Shown in pieces: positions 4,023 through 5,154 of a stretch of 5,154 nucleotides of DNA; the stretch's first letter is position 1, and every line of letters starts with the position of its first letter. Location: positions 1-5,154 of the forward strand of contig JAUXEW010000207.1 in assembly GCA_030620375.1 (NCBI GenBank). The letters run 5' to 3'. The DNA comes from Desulfobacteraceae bacterium. Lineage in GTDB: Bacteria; Desulfobacterota; Desulfobacteria; Desulfobacterales; UBA5616. Position numbers and translations under genes: made by a program. The notes beneath the pieces are model-generated. The model made no database searches, was not told where the DNA came from, and was given only the letters and a program-made list of their open reading frames with translations.

Positions 4023-5154
4023 TTAAAATTTAAATTGCGTCGTCTGACGCCATGTAAAATAGGCGGGATCGCGGAAATCATCAATCAGATGATGGGTGAA
4101 CTCGAGTTCACATTTGTCAAAGAATCGTTCCCAACCGATCCTTTCCGCCCATTCACCGAGACGCTCGTACTTGTTGGCACCGGCGGCATATGCTTCGACC
4201 ATCTTCTGAATGGCAGTGGTCATGGTCGGCCAGCGCGGCATTTCATTGGGAATAAATGCCACAACAACCTTTGAAAATTTAGGAGCACTGATCCGGTTGG
4301 AAACTTTTCCACCCGCCATCAGCACGATGCCGTCTCCTTCCTTATCGGATAGCGGCATTGACGGACACATGGTGTAGCAGTTCCCGCAGAACATGCACCG
4401 ATCATTATTAACGGCAACGCTTTTTACCTCTTTACCGTCATCGAGCTTAACCTTGGCCGGTTTGATAGCCGCCGTGGGGCAGGCGGCAATAGCCAGCGGA
4501 ATTTCACACATTTTATCCAGATATTCATGGTCCAGCATCGGCGGTTTACGATGGTAACCCAGGATCGCGATGTCCGAACAGTGAACCGCACCACACATAT
4601 TCAGGCAGCATGCCATGGAAATGCGAAGATGCGCCGGGAGCCGGTGATTTTGAAAATCATCAAACATGACATCCAGAGTCGCCTTTACCGTACCGGAAGC
4701 ATCTGTTGCCGGTGTATGACAGTGAATCCATCCCTGGGTATGAATAATGTTGGTAATTCCGGCACCGGTTCCGCCAATAGGAAATTTGAAACTACCGCCG
4801 TCAAATTTTCGGCTTTCCAAATCCTGAACCAGCGGTTCTACCTTCTCCTCGCTGTCCACTATAAATTCGATGTTGTTTCGGGTGGTAAACCGGATGTGTC
4901 CGTCACAGTGCTTCTCCGCAATATCACAGATTTCACGGATATGCGTGGTAGTCATGAGACGAGCGCCGCCGCATCGTACCGTATAAACTTTGTCTCCGGT
5001 TTCTGAGACATGAAACAGAATGCCGGGTTTCATGAATTCATGATAAAGCCATTTACCCTTGTTTTTTGCAATGATCGGAGGGTAAAATTCGTCAAATTTT
5101 CTCGGACCAATATCGGTGATCCGGTCTTCCATGGGTTTGTCCGGATTGTAACCT
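4023..5154 (-). CDS. dsrB: Dissimilatory sulfite reductase beta subunit DsrB (5' end cut off by the window)
   Basis: DsrB is half of the cytoplasmic alpha2-beta2 enzyme that reduces sulfite, in concert with DsrC, on a siroheme coupled to a [4Fe-4S] cluster. The first complete codon is at 5153; seven codons reading GYNPDKP precede the ATG at 5132. Since known DsrB proteins begin about MAF.SSGYNPDKPM, the true start is probably about six codons beyond the edge and 5132 is internal. Counting from Met5132, siroheme-cluster cysteines are Cys138 and Cys175, Cys176 and Cys180 (CCLNMC); adding 13 gives 151, 188, 189 and 193, the D. vulgaris positions. A ferredoxin domain follows with Cys218 (CPTAA) and CMFCGNCYTMCP at 246-257. 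The C-terminus RQTTQFKF is typical. All key residues are present, so it should be catalytic. dsrA is expected immediately upstream outside the window. Confidence 0.98.
   Translation of the reverse strand, partial: GYNPDKPMEDRITDIGPRKFDEFYPPIIAKNKGKWLYHEFMKPGILFHVSETGDKVYTVRCGGARLMTTTHIREICDIAEKHCDGHIRFTTRNNIEFIVDSEEKVEPLVQDLESRKFDGGSFKFPIGGTGAGITNIIHTQGWIHCHTPATDASGTVKATLDVMFDDFQNHRLPAHLRISMACCLNMCGAVHCSDIAILGYHRKPPMLDHEYLDKMCEIPLAIAACPTAAIKPAKVKLDDGKEVKSVAVNNDRCMFCGNCYTMCPSMPLSDKEGDGIVLMAGGKVSNRISAPKFSKVVVAFIPNEMPRWPTMTTAIQKMVEAYAAGANKYERLGEWAERIGWERFFDKCELEFTHHLIDDFRDPAYFTWRQTTQFKF

Noticed and set aside
4527..5006. 159-codon open frame on the + strand inside dsrB
   Set aside because: It is antisense to a highly conserved enzyme gene; the open frame follows from dsrB codon use.
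1..5154. CRISPR array, transposase, phage or attachment site
   Set aside because: I saw no regularly spaced direct repeats, no mobile-element protein and no tRNA gene that could act as an attachment site.

Overview
The window carries a dissimilatory sulfite reductase gene block, so it comes from a sulfate/sulfite-reducing bacterium. The closest fit is the Desulfobacterota (former Deltaproteobacteria), probably a Desulfobacterales-type organism. The evidence is a DsrB with the reductive-type layout, a DsrD (essentially confined to sulfite-reducing lineages), a DsrN/CbiA-type amidase and a periplasmic tetraheme cytochrome c3. The taxonomic call is inference from gene content and remembered family sequences; no search was run.

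Layout: (1) Bases 1-146 hold no convincing gene. They contain a perfect 9-bp hairpin, then a terminator-like hairpin that probably ends an upstream transcript, then a short leader with a small AT-rich hairpin. (2) Bases 147-1216 on the + strand are a two-gene Tat operon, tatB-like then tatC, with an ATGA overlap. (3) Bases 1217-1596 are a 380-bp intergenic region with a worn palindromic interspersed-repeat-like element and a possible promoter. (4) Bases 1597-2064 on the + strand encode a secreted tetraheme cytochrome c3 with a TTG start. (5) Bases 2091-2130 are a terminator between convergent transcripts. (6) From the right edge back to 2142, the - strand reads dsrB (5' end cut off by the window) - dsrD - dsrN/cobB, the classic dsrABD-N order with dsrA expected just beyond the right edge.

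How the parts fit: DsrAB reduces sulfite on siroheme in the cytoplasm with DsrC as partner, DsrD is an allosteric activator of DsrAB, and DsrN is thought to amidate the siroheme. The cytochrome c3 is a periplasmic electron carrier, typically between hydrogenase or formate dehydrogenase and membrane redox complexes. Tat exports folded cofactor-bearing enzymes that work with such carriers. The Tat and cytochrome genes are convergent to the dsr block, so they are neighbours rather than operon partners.

I see no phage, transposase, CRISPR, tRNA or rRNA, and no evidence for a wholly new system. The most useful second-look items are a strong hairpin without a U-tract between dsrB and dsrD, an additional cysteine next to a heme motif in the cytochrome, the repeat element at 1308-1400, and start-codon corrections for five of the six genes.
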